Source: Fragilariopsis cylindrus CCMP1102
Lineage: Eukaryota; Bacillariophyta; Bacillariophyceae; Bacillariales; Bacillariaceae
Reading direction: 5' to 3'
DNA: 64,000 nucleotides
Assembly (NCBI GenBank): GCA_900095095.1
Contig: FMBT01000306.1
Location: forward strand, 124,001 to 188,000
Positions 48,090-59,119 of this stretch are shown here, piece after piece (the first letter of the stretch is position 1; each line of letters begins with the position of its first letter). Made by a program: the position numbers and the translations under genes. Below the pieces are notes generated by a model, which saw only the letters and a program-made list of their open reading frames with translations, searched no databases and was not told the origin of the DNA.

Positions 48090-49519
48090 TTAATTTGGTT
48101 GACAGGAATCTTGTGGACCGAACATCCACCAACCATCTTTCTTACATTCTAAACCATCAGCGCAAGTATTAACATCATCATCATCAATATTGCAAACTGA
48201 ACCTATAGAAAATCCACCTGCAGGTATAAAACATTCATCATCGTCGTTATTATCACAACCACCATCACCAAATGACAGTTCTTCAAGTACATCAGCGTAG
48301 TAGGTAACATTGTGTGCATCTAAGATACTACCATACGCACCCATACCAACTGGTGTATGATCATTGAAAGCACCATACAGTATCGATGTTCGATCATTCG
48401 ATGAAATGAAAATTTCATGTCCAACAAATGCAAGTCCGTTATTTCGTGCATACGTATCTTCATCTTTATCATCGTCGTCTAAAAATTGTGGATACAACAT
48501 TGGGAATGGATCATAAACAAGTCCTCTACCGAATGGACCAACATTCCCTTCCGTAGCTAATATATAATGATACCAATTACAGCGTTCCTCATCTGTAAAT
48601 AAATCGAAACATTGTGAACCTAATGCCTGTGGTGAGCCAAATGTTATTACATACGGCTTTTTGACTGTAGTAGCAGCAGTACTAGTAGTACTAGTAGTAC
48701 TAGTACTAATAGTAGAAGAAGTAGATGCAGAGAATCGATCTTTTAAATATAGACCAGCAACTTCTGCTATACTACCACCTTGAGAATGACCTGTGAATAG
48801 AATATCACATTCTGGACAATCATTATGACAGGAATCTAAAAATGTTTCTATTTCATTGATGTATTCAAAATCAAAGTATGCTTCATAATATCCACGATGT
48901 ATATCACAAAACAATTCGTCATCGCCATCACTATCACTATCACTTTCATCGCCTGGAGTACCATCAGAATTATTGTATTCATAGGGTCAACAATTAAATT
49001 GGACCATAAATCTTGTATCCATGTACCAATATTCCGATTGAAGTTGTACCACAAAATGCAACAGCACAATATTCATTATTAATTTGAACAGTATATGCAG
49101 CATCAACAGTCGACTCTGATGCGTAATAGGAACCTTGATTGTTCATAAATCCATATTCAATTAAATAATTTGATGATGATGCTGCATAATATGGATCCTC
49201 ATCGAGTTTATATACTAATGATGATAATCTTACCGCTATTGCAGATCGTTTTACATCTGCATGTCCCATCCCTCGTTCCGATATTTCAGTAGAACAAGTA
49301 GCAGTAGTAGACGATGATTCTGCTTGTCCACGTCTTCTTCTCCTGTTAGCTGTTGTATCATCATTTTGATGCCGAAGATTATTTTTAGTGGAGAGGTTGG
49401 AGGGGAGCACTGCATCAGAAGAAGAAGAAAATAGTCAACAGCGTAGTCGTTGTCGTAGCCGATGTTGTCACCGATAAAGCAACTACGAAGCAGAAGATAG
49501 GATGAAGTGATGTCTTCAT
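48090..49519 (-). CDS. Secreted class 3 lipase, three frame breaks
   Basis: The ATG is at 49519: MKTSLHPIFCFVVALSVTTS is a signal peptide. Then come SAIAVRLSSLVYKLDEDPYY, CAVAFCGTT, NRNIGTWIQDLWSNLIVDPM and HRGYYEAYFDFEYINEIETF. The nucleophile elbow is DILFTGHSQGGSIAEVAGLY, followed by PYVITFGSPQALG, YDPFPMLYP and FVGHEIFI. The C-terminus is a small Cys-rich module (CNIDDDDVNTCADGLECKKD). The elbow and the YVITFGSP text are typical of fungal-type class 3 triacylglycerol lipases. The frame shifts near 49411-49430 (a TTC repeat), 49031-49045 and 48956-48980. Each needs one more base to continue the same protein, so this is one gene. It is probably an extracellular lipase or esterase. Confidence 0.8.
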
Positions 49520-50781
49520 TTTGTTTATATTATGTTCAATGCAAGTTAGTACTGTAGTCTCGGTCGAATCCAATCGTCGAAAAAATGAAATGTTTGTATT
49601 GTATTTTGTGGGCAAAGTAAGTAGCAATGTTTTTAAATCATTGTTATTTTATCTTTTCGCATTTTATGTGTTTTCTACATTGGCATACCGATGGCATTAT
49701 GGTGATGATATTGAATATAGATGATAGATTCTTGCATTGATAGCTGTACGGCGCCACAGACAATGTCGTCCTTACCTTCCGTGAAAAACCTCAAATGCTA
49801 CTACCAGTCGCCGGTTTTGATATTTCTTACGCGACTTTGTACTGTACGGGATTTATCCAATTATTCCGTCAAATCTTGACCGTCCAACTCTCTCCATACG
49901 GGATTAGAGTGCACTGTATCGCAAACCGATCAACTCATTCCCACTTCCTTTTTTCACATACAATGAACAAACTTTGTATCAAAGTAGAGCATTTTTTGCT
50001 ACTAGTAAGGCAAGATTAGAATGTAGTCTTTGTTGTTGCTTTATATAAGAACTGTGTTAAGAAGACAAAGCAACAGGTAAGTACCACAACTCCACCCAGA
50101 GCAGTCCCACTCAGAGCATTAGAGTATTGTTGTCTTCTTAACAGCCAGTTGATTGATCACTGGTCTTATTCACTTTATGGAATAGACAAACTAGGCAATG
50201 AACTTATTGAATGGTAGCCCATAGTTTACAAGCACAGATAGATGGCACCTCTGTCCAAACTAGATCTAATAGCAATACTAGTAGCAGCAAAAAATTCTAA
50301 AGAGCTAGCTCTGACCTGTGCTAGTCGTGTGGCATGTGAAAGGACTTTCCAGTCGTACTATACACGTTGTCTGCTGATGTGTCAGTCATGCATTATTACC
50401 TTTTAGATCCAAATACAAAATAATGTATCGGTGCATCGGCGAGATGGCAAGATGCCGATCATCATCATCATCATCATCACCGCCCAGTACACCGATAGCA
50501 CATCACTCGCTGCCTTAGCTACTTAGTAGATTGCTCATACAGTACGCAACTCCACAACGGGTTGCCATGAACACCGATTTCGAAAATCACAAACAAAAGC
50601 CACTAAAATTAGCATACTATACATCGTCGTCATCTTATAATCTATCATCATCATTATTATTTTACTGTCATCCATCGTTACTACAATAATTTTATCCATA
50701 TCCTTCTCATCTACGCCATCAGCAGGAGTAGAAGTATCAGCGTTCATCCTTAATCGATACACACCAATACCCACTACAATA
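49520..50781. other. Intergenic, with possible SDR relic
   Basis: No intact gene. At 49795-50019 a short open stretch (QILTVQLSPYGIRVHCIA) resembles the APYGIRVNxIAPG segment of short-chain dehydrogenases. It lacks the rest of the fold, so it is at best a relic or chance. The first bases (49520-49790) should hold the lipase promoter. Confidence 0.35.
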
Positions 50782-51568
50782 ATGAGTGTTGTCAGCAAGA
50801 ATAATCGGTGGTCCACTGCATGGGATGATATTTTAAGTGGAGGGAATCCACGATGGAAGATATCATCCGAAGAATGTCACAATCGGGCGTATGAACATTT
50901 TCATAGATTCGTCCCCGTACCAATCGCAGAAGATGATGAAGAAGAAAAAAAAGTATCTCAGTTTTTGTCCATTAGCAGGAGATGATCCATTCGTTCCATT
51001 GTTGTATAAAAAAGGGTATCACGTACAGCAATTGATTTAGTTCCAGAAGCAATCGAAGCTATGAAAAAACAATTTGGTGATAATAATGACGATGACAGTA
51101 ATATTTGGACCAAAAAGGAATTATCATCAAGCGATGAGGATGATAATAACGATGATGATATTATATGGACACATAAAGTGGTCGTGTAACATTAATTGTT
51201 GGTGATGCATTAAAGAAGCGTTCTATTTAAATAATTCCTTTGATGCTGTTTATGATAAGGATAGTTTTGGTGCATTACCAATCAGTATGAGAAAATCATT
51301 TTGTAGTCGTATATCAGAATATACCAAAATAAATGGTATAGTATATTTAGAATGCAAATTAAAGCAGCCAGCTCCAGGACAAGATGATGATAATGGTGGA
51401 CAGGGGACCACCTTTTTCTTAACACGTGATGATTTAATGGAAAATGATAATTATGGTGGTAGTAATAAATTTGAATACGTAGAAGGACTTGGTATCGTTT
51501 ATGAATTAGCTGAGAACTTCGCAACAATGAAACAAACTGGACATGTCCTTCGTCGTTGTACAAAATAA
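50782..51568 (+). CDS. TPMT-family methyltransferase, about four frame breaks
   Basis: The ATG is at 50782 (MSVVSKNNRWSTAWDDILSG), with GGNPRWK resembling the xGxTPWD of the thiopurine methyltransferase family. The SAM-binding part reads CPLAGDDPFVPLLYKKGYHV then IDLVPEAIEAMKKQFGD, equal to PLCGKxxDLxxLaxxGxxVvGvE. SFDAVYDKDSFGALPISMR and YVEGLGIVYELAENFATM follow. The expected fold is recovered only if one base is added at each of four places: a T5 run (about 50962-50966), 51018-51030, 51173-51180 and 51221-51232. The codons between the breaks are otherwise well preserved. It probably transfers methyl from SAM to a sulfur or halide/small-molecule acceptor. Confidence 0.68.
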
Positions 51569-51807
51569 AATAATAATGTGATGATGAATGAATGATGCGG
51601 TCCAAGAAACGAGCGATAGTAAGCGAAAATCAAATGAGAGATTATGCTCTGTCGACGCCTCTCTATTCTTTTTTCTTTAACAGATAGCTAATACGAAATC
51701 GAAACGATGATCTGAGTATTCTTATCAATATATATATATATATATAGCTAATGTGTTATTAACATTATTATATTGTGATCTGATTTTGTAATTATATATT
51801 TTAGTTG
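51569..51807. other. Convergent intergenic region
   Basis: This spacer lies between the methyltransferase and MsrA 3' ends and carries a (TA)n tract near 51728-51746. Confidence 0.5.
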
Positions 51808-52723
51808 TTACCCGTAACATCGAATTTCATCATTACAACCCTTATCTGATATTTGTGATCGTCCATATCGTCCACCTTTTTCTAAATAACATTGATGATG
51901 TTCTTCTGCAGGCCAAAATACAGTGGCATGCTTCACTTCTGTCATCACCTCTCTACCAAACCACATTCTATTCTCTCTATCAAATGCAATTTGGGCCATC
52001 TTGAATTGATCATTCGAGTGTCCATATAGACCGGTACGGTATTGTGTCCCCCGATCTTTCCCAACACGATTTAACATAGTTGGATCAGGAATAAAATCAA
52101 ACATTAATTCCGCTAATCGACTATAGGAAACAAGAAGAGGATCATAGGCAATCAGACAGCTTCGGTATGACCTGTTTCTTCCGAACAAACTTCGGAGTAC
52201 GTGGGGAATGTAGTACAGTAGTAGTACTAGTATCATTATTTCCTTGTGTGTACCCAACACACGTTGCAAGGACACCAGGTTCACGATCAAATGCAAGTTG
52301 GATACCCCAAAAACAACCCCCAGCAAATGTTGCTGTTGTTATTACTTGTCCTGTTGTTGTTGTTATTGTTTGAAAACTATCGTCCTCGGGCTGTTCTTCT
52401 TGTTCTTGTTCTTGTTCTGCTTATTGTTGTTTAAGATAATATGCTTGCTAAAGTTTCATATTCTGGAATTTTATTAATGTTAATAATGTCAAGAACGGAT
52501 GGTACTTGTTCACCCAAACAAGCATGATATGCTGCAATTTGAGCCAACGGTGATATTATATCCGAATAAAATTTTGGACGTGAGCGTGGTTGCTCTTGCA
52601 ATTGCGAGTCTCCTCCTCCTGCTGCTGCTGCTGCTGCTGCTGTAGCTACTCGTTGTATCGCTAGTGCATTAATAGAAGGTAATAAGAATGAAATCAGCTG
52701 CAATATAATAGTAGTGACAACAT
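51808..52723 (-). CDS. msrA: Peptide methionine sulfoxide reductase MsrA, several frame breaks
   Basis: MsrA reduces methionine-S-sulfoxide in proteins (EC 1.8.4.11). The catalytic motif [20 protein letters not shown] is clear, with the nucleophile Cys in [51 protein letters not shown] and [12 protein letters not shown] follow in order. The C-terminal CNDEIRCYG may supply recycling cysteines. The N-terminus is [13 protein letters not shown], which with the upstream ATG at 52723 (MLSLLL) would form a signal peptide. The frame changes near 52151-52165, 52194-52210, 52415-52440 (perhaps twice) and 52700-52710. The first two need one added base each; those nearer the N-terminus are less certain. 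An intron ending TATTGCAG at the start is an alternative explanation for the last one. Confidence 0.75.
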
Positions 52724-52852
52724 CTTAACACGACAATAATAATGATAATACGCGTCTAGCGTCTAGCTAGTCCACCATGCGATTTATCAATTTAGCCCAA
52801 ATTAAGAAATATTTGTGTTTATAATACACACACAGGATTATCGTTTGCTGGA

Positions 52853-52860
52853 TTATATAA
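52853..52860 (+). promoter_or_regulatory. TATA-like box upstream of 5S rRNA
   Basis: TTATATAA lies 22-29 bp before the 5S start, a position seen for upstream elements of some Pol III-transcribed 5S genes. Confidence 0.5.
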
Positions 52861-52881
52861 TCTTAAAATCGACGAAACAGG

Positions 52882-52998
52882 GAGAACGACCATACCAACA
52901 TGACAGCACCGCTTCCCGTCTGCTCAGCGAAGTTAAGCATGTCGGGCCTGGTTAGTACTACGGTGGGGGACCACGTTGGAATCCCAGGTATTGTTCTC
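52882..52998 (+). rRNA. 5S ribosomal RNA
   Basis: The 117-nt sequence contains the universal 5S text: GACCATACC, CCGCTTCCCGTCTGCTC, GAAGTTAAGC, GGCCTGGTTAGTACTACGG, TGGGGGACCACG and GGAATCCCAGGT. The ends pair as stem I (GAGAACGA with TTGTTCTC). The Pol III internal control region (A box, intermediate element, C box) is therefore inside. A T5 run follows directly at 52999-53003 as terminator. Only this copy is present; there is no tandem array. It is not close to an SSU/LSU cluster within the window. Confidence 0.95.
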
Positions 52999-53003
52999 TT
53001 TTT
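52999..53003 (+). terminator. Pol III T-run terminator of 5S rRNA
   Basis: The T5 run begins exactly after the stem I 3' strand of the 5S gene. Further T-runs follow near 53010-53035 as possible backups. Confidence 0.75.
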
Positions 53004-54387
53004 GTATTTATTTTTGCCTTTTTTTATTTTTTTATCTTGAGAAAGGCATTTATTTTAGTTCACCATCATCTATCTATCTTATTCCTCCTTATCGTATTCT
53101 ACTGTTCTTTTTATAACAACTGTTGACATGCCATAACCCAATGTTGCTAGAAATAGCTAGCATCACCCTTCCAATACCAATACATTTTTTCTTCATGTTA
53201 ATTTGTTTATCTTCTATTATTTGGAAGGGGTGAATTACCGTATTTTTGTCCATTGCTATCTGACCTTATTCCTCCTGAGCTACTCCTCTACCTTGCAATC
53301 CAATTTACATGCAGTAACTATAACTACCTTCATATTCTATTCTTTTCATTATTTCATAACACCTCTCATCCTCAAAAGTGAAGCATGGGTGGTGACTGAT
53401 GATGAAGCATATAATAGAGAGTAAACAATATTAACTACCACTTCAGCAGTGAAAATGAATCTAAAATTCAAATTAGACATCTGCCTTATTACTGATGAAT
53501 GTATGTATGTATGTATGTATGTGTATGTATGTATGAATGTGTTTATGTGTTGTTGTTTTATATTCTCAAGAAAAAGAATAATATACTATTTATTAATAGT
53601 CTTTTGATAATGATGTCTTCATTTCAATGAGAGATATGTCAGTACACCACCACAATGCTTCTTGTTGTAATGTTCCTAATACTACTAACAATGTATAAGA
53701 TAATTGCTAGAAGAACAACAACAACCACCATGTTGGACAACAAACAAATCATACACTGTACAAATCCTTCCTGCTGTTGGGCTAGATACATACCTGCTGT
53801 GTGTGTGTGGTGAGGGATTACCTTATCTTTGGTAGATTTGTTCCATCCTTCTCCTTTGTGGTATACATAATATATCATTATCTGAACTAACTGCATTTCT
53901 TTTCTTCATTTTAGTTTTTTATATTTTATTTTGTAGGGCATCTATCTTAGTTCATTATACGGCAACAATTAAAGAGCATTATTACAACTGTGAGTCTAGG
54001 CATCAGTGGAACGGATTGTTAGTGGCAGAGCCAAATGATTCTGTCATCTACTGTTAATTTTCATTCAGTTTTGACAGAAAAATAAAACAGAAAACAGTTA
54101 CTATGTTCCTTTTTATGATCACTACTTGGTTACATAGTAAAAATAAACTGTTATTATTGTGCTTGCTTCTTCTTGTAAACAATAATAATACTATATGTCC
54201 CTATTTTCCAAATTCTTAGTAAGAAAAATGACTCAATGCTAGTCTATATTTTCATAATGAGGCAAGCTACTAATTCTACCTAATCAACAGCCTGTTAACA
54301 ACAACATGATGTGATTATCTGGAAGGAATCCATATCAATCTTGTTGATCTATTTTGACTGACAAAAACCATTGTTCAGATGAAAATG

Positions 54388-54418
<31 letters not shown>

Positions 54419-54475
54419 CAAAATTTCACATACCTATTGCTATCACACTGTTGTTGCTACTGTGTGTTACACTAT
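53004..54475. other. Gene-poor region with simple repeats
   Basis: No gene is supported. (TATG)n-type repeats fill about 53500-53540, and a (GT)n tract lies at about 54388-54416, shortly before the fold-back element. Short ORFs have no recognisable domain. Confidence 0.5.
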
Positions 54476-54479
54476 TTTC

Positions 54480-55486
54480 GGCGTGTTCCGGCTCAACGCT
54501 GCGCATATTTCGACTAAAAAGGACAATCTGCGGACAGACGCTTGTTTGCGGGATTGGTTTAACACGCCTTATGCAGTGAAAGTACCATCAATCGGGGGGA
54601 TTTTTAACTGTATGGTAGCTCCTCAAACCTTCTACAGTACCTAATCCTGTCGATTCTACACATTCCAAATTGTCACCAGGTCTAGGTAGTGTAGGCTAAG
54701 CCCTGCTAGTGATCTGTGTAGAATTTCCCCCATATGGTGTACGTCGACGAAGTTGAAAAAGTATTATTTATCGCGCACCAATGCAGTGAAAGTAGGAATT
54801 TTCCTTATCAACACATTGACAATGGGAATATATTGAATCGAACCTCCATGGATATCGATCTATTTAACAAAAGCTTATTAGACGAAATACAGATGCTTGT
54901 TCTCTTAACAAGCACAAAAAATTTCGATTTAATCTAGTGGAATTTTAACTACTTAAACTCCCTCTTAGTAAGAGACACACATGATCGGATTTTCCGAAAA
55001 AAACACGTCCTACATACCCGTTGATAATGTGTCCTCTCTTAATGTAACAATAAGAATAAAAATTATCGCATTAACTAATATAATACTAATAGAGACTTCT
55101 GTATTAGTACTTTATCTATCAATCCATTATTTGATTTTTAATTTTCCTCTCTTATGCACCTCTTGTGGCGATTCGAAAATCTGCCTGCCACCCATATAAA
55201 TCTTCATAGAATTTTCCCCAGATGACCAAATCACACCCAAACTTTTTTTGTCTCTTAACAATACAAATATCTATATTTCTTCTAATAAGCGTATGTTAAA
55301 TAGAGCGATACCCATGGAGGTTCGTTTCAATACATTTCCATTGTCATGTGTTAATAATGAATTTTCCATTTCAATACTTAAAAATTTTGAAGAATTTTCC
55401 TGTCGCGAGCCATCGCGCATATTATTTGAATCAAAAAGTTGGGTCGCGAGTGTCCCATGAAATGCAGCCTTGAGCCGGAACACGCC
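54480..55486. mobile_element. Fold-back (long inverted repeat) DNA element, about 1 kb
   Basis: Both ends carry the terminal inverted repeat GGCGTGTTCCGGCTCAA followed by (C/G)GCTGC. TTTC flanks both sides (54476-54479 and 55487-55490), a possible 4-bp target duplication. A second, longer inverted similarity lies inside. About 54790-54900 matches the reverse complement of about 55262-55385, with ACGACCTCCATGG-like text and CTATTTAACA, GCTTATTAGA in order. The arms are diverged at roughly every fifth to tenth base, so the insertion is not recent. No transposase is encoded; short open frames in the two arms give matching peptide text only because the DNA is repeated. It fits a non-autonomous fold-back or MITE-like DNA transposon. 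Confidence 0.75.
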
Positions 55487-56422
55487 TTTCCTTGTTGTCA
55501 AAGTGTGTGTTCTTGTTATTATTGATAGTAAGCAAACCACGCACATTCTCTAGTCACAATTATACTTCTAAAGAAAGTTCTTCATAAATGCTATCAATAT
55601 TATAGTATATTCATAAAGTTGATGTCGTACATTAGTGCCTTCAACGATTGAAAACATAAAATTACGAGATTTCCATTCCATTCTTCTACTACAATCTTGT
55701 TCTCAAAGAATGGATATTTTGTTGATTGAATTATCTGATCCATAATTAAAATAGTACATAGCAAGTACAAAAGTACTATTTTGCAATAGGTGAGCAACAT
55801 TTATTGTAGAATGATAATAAAGAAGGACGCCATAATCCTACTACTATTTAGCTACAGTAGTGCTATACTGTAGCTAGCCTACTAAAACATACTACTAGTA
55901 CTGTATTGTAGATATAGATCATACACATTCCTTTATTACTAACATCTCATAGATAGTAAAAACAAAACAAAAAAGTGATCACACAGACAGAAAAGAGACG
56001 AACGACATATAAAAGCTCTTATTTTGAACCGAAAAAGACTATAATAGTTTTTCCACTTTCTATTATATTTTTTACAGTAACTTACCACTTACCTATTGAC
56101 TAAAAATTCAGAGATAAAAACAGCACACTACAGCCTCTCGTGTCATCACACTTGCAAACTTAACTTCAATATTATCACATAAATTTTATTTCAACGCAGA
56201 GATCAATAACTCCTCTTAAACCATAAATCGTCACTATTAATCTTCCTTTTATTACCCGAATTGTTCCTTATCGTAATCGCTTTGACTTAGTTAACAACAT
56301 CGCCGGCCAAACTTGTCCATTTTATGTCCTGCACCTTGTTCAATAATAGTGTTTGGCCTGTTATACGCGGGGGCTGTGTAAACTTTAATTAGTTTGCGTT
56401 GGGAGTCTGTCTGGTCACAACC
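55487..56422. other. Intergenic, no gene seen
   Basis: AT-rich sequence between the fold-back element and the Cys/His-rich gene. No gene or repeat family is recognised. Confidence 0.5.
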
Positions 56423-58122
56423 ATGAATTGTTACAAACCCAAAAAGCTTTGTTTGCTCTGCTCATATCGAAGTATTGGAAAGAATCAATTTGGTATGATA
56501 AGAAATGGTATACCCAACACAAAAACATCTCAACAAACCGATATCGGTCTAACATGTATGAAATGCAACTCGTTTACTTGCATTGATTGCATAAACCTGT
56601 AATGCGTCATGACAAGCACAAGTTTGAATCTACTGTCTTCTTCGATCATCTAGAGCAAGCGTCCAGTGCCCAACAATCAACTCTTCTTGATAGTCATTCT
56701 GAATTCATTGGTCACTGCTGCCTCATCGATAAATCATTCAGGTTGGAAACGGATCCTGTTCATCCCAACCAGCACCAGTGTGATCGATCAAGAGAACGTT
56801 CCATCGATAGCCAATTAAGTGGCTGTATCTTTTTTCCTGAGTTCCTGTTATTCATTGACAGTCCAATTGATTGTATGGATATTCATACTGTTGGTGGAGA
56901 ATACAAAATGAAAGAATCAAACAAACGCGACACTTGTAGATCGTCCTCCTCATCCTCAAAGCATCAAAATAAACGTGAGTATCTTCCACCAAGATGGCAT
57001 GGCGTAGTTCCTAATGACTTTGCTGTTGAGAATGCAATGTTGGCTCCTGATCGGAATGGAGAATTTCCTGATGATTGGAAATCGATGTATATCAACAATC
57101 ATAAAATTGCCCTTCCACATGATGAAAATATATTTAAAATGGTATGTTATTTATGTATGCTTTCCGTTTGTTCATCTATATTTGCATGCAAAGCTCATCC
57201 CAAATTTTTATACAGTACAATTTAAAAATAATTATCATCAAAGCAAAGCGCAAGTCTGATACAAGTAGAAAGGGATGCAACAATCCCACATCGGATGAGC
57301 TTTCAAACAGCTATCTTTTTTGTGGTAAGGGCCCCCAGTTCCACAATAGTACTTCAGAACTGGACATTTCTCTGATTCTGGGTATGAACAAAGGCAGCTC
57401 CTATGCATCAATTCTCTTGTGCAGGTTTCACAAGTTGCATGCAAACCTGTCAACAAAAGCAAAGAGTAACTTGATGTCGTGCTTGTGGAAAAAATTGAAA
57501 TTAAGGAAGTATGAGTGCAGGAGAACCGGAGGATCTTCAGGTGTGCTGAGTTCAACCCCACCAAACCTGATTCAAGAATTAATGCGTTTTCCAGGGGCTT
57601 GTCCAAGAAATGGATTTGGGTCTATCTGGATTAGAGGCATCGATGCATGGTTCCTGTATTACATCGGAACCACCGATGGAGTAGCAAAGCAGTGCTGCTA
57701 CACGAACCCGTTCCAGGTGGTTCATTCCCATTTTATCAGCACAAAACCAATCACCGCGGTACTGATAACATCTTTAGCAAAGAAACTCAAGAACAGGAAA
57801 GAGTTTTGTGTTCATATTATTACATATCTGTCCACAGGCAATTAATGCAGAGCTTAAAAATATCGAGGAGACTCGATTGATTGTCATCCACAGAGACAGG
57901 TCCCAGAACAGCAAGTTACCCATCGATTTGAAACTAGCAGCTGAGCAAAATATTCCCGAATGTTCCAAGTTCAAGTACTTTTATACTGTGTATAATCTGA
58001 ACTTTGTTAAGGCTACCTTCGTCCTGCATGCGGTTGGATTTCACAGAGATACATTTGCTGACGGTGATCCATCTTTGGAAAACAAGATAGTGTTCAATAT
58101 CCCAATACACCGTCTCCACTGA
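56423..58122 (+). CDS. Unrecognised Cys/His-rich protein, spliced, about three frame breaks
   Basis: I do not recognise this family. The N-terminus has paired cysteines (MNCYKPKKLCLLC, GLTCMKCNSFTCIDC), like a small zinc-binding module. One missing base near 56575-56600 connects it to LHKPVMRHDKHKFESTVFFD. A 74-bp intron (57142-57215, donor GTATGT, acceptor ATACAG) joins DENIFKM to YNLKIIIIKAKRKS in phase 0. Later blocks include GCNNPTSDELSNSYLFCGKG, CRFHKLHANLSTKAKSNLMS, WIRGIDAWFLYYIGTTDG and KYFYTVYNLNFVKATFVLHA. The frame changes again somewhere in 57740-57840, with two missing bases as the simplest reading. The regular Cys and His spacing, splicing and mixed codons support a real gene. 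A zinc-binding or transposon-derived origin is possible but unproven. Confidence 0.5.
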
Positions 58123-59119
58123 CTGACTAACCTAAGCTCTCTCCCTCTCTCTCTCTGATGATAATCATTGGTTTTTTGCTAATAATGGGCTAACATACCA
58201 TTCATGGTCAACTCAATATCCTCATGCATTCTTAGGAGCTCAATTACCACTTACTTAATAACCTTTTAAAAGATTTTACATTTTTTTTTTAATGTTGCTG
58301 AAGTCCCCACAGCCTCCAATTGAAGAGGAATCTTTCCTTGACGACCACAATGACATGGCAACATAAACATCATCAACAACAGTGACACTATACAAGTAAC
58401 ACTAGCAATAATAATAACAGTAACAACAACACCTATTATTATATTGCTGTCATTGCTTCTAGATTTTATAAACTACAAAGCAACAATAAATAATGAGGTC
58501 AGCTATCATTGAATACAATTCCTCAATAAATTCAAAATATACCTGCTGATGATTGATTCCACTGTCAATTCTTGTTTAGGGGCGGCGTTGAAGGTACTAT
58601 GAAGAACATGAAGAAGCAGAACAAAAGGTAATTTTTGAGTGTCCAATCGTGTATAATTATGTTGTTACATAAGCAGAAAATTTAAAAATTAATGAGATAA
58701 GGTACTGTATTGAAGTTGAAAGAGTAGATACGAAGTAGTATTAATGAGAAACGGTATTGAAGTTGAAAGAGTAGTGTCCAATCGTAAAATTGTTGAGCCC
58801 CTTTTGCTGATGGCGCAAATTCTAAAAAAAGATCCGAGTCTAGAAGCTTCCTTAAATGTGAAACAGACACTACTTTTCGCCTTTTCGAGAAGAGGGACAC
58901 AGTTTTATGACGACGAGAATGCATTTACTAGAATTTGAAACAACTTCAACGAAAGCCTGCTCATACCGGTAAACTTGAACACACAAATTGAAGGAAGAAC
59001 GGGGTTCATTCATCATCTTTATAATTGTTTTTCTTTTTGCGTAGGTATTCAGCGTACAATTACGACTCTCGCCTCCCTTTTCATTGTCACACATCCTGGC
59101 TGTTACAGTAAGAAATACT
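58123..59119. other. Intergenic, small duplication
   Basis: No gene is supported. A 22-bp phrase containing GGTATTGAAGTTGAAAGAGTAG is nearly repeated at about 58701 and 58752. (CT)n lies at about 58140-58155. An unseen short first exon of the histidine kinase gene could lie near the TGTTACAG at 59100-59107. Confidence 0.45.

Noticed and set aside
49795-50019. SDR gene
   Set aside because: Only about 20 residues resemble an SDR; no cofactor motif or catalytic Tyr-Lys was found, so I list it only as a possible relic.
48090-52723. Cluster of pseudogenes (lipase, methyltransferase, MsrA)
   Set aside because: Codons between breaks are well conserved and all indels have the same sign, which argues against decay.
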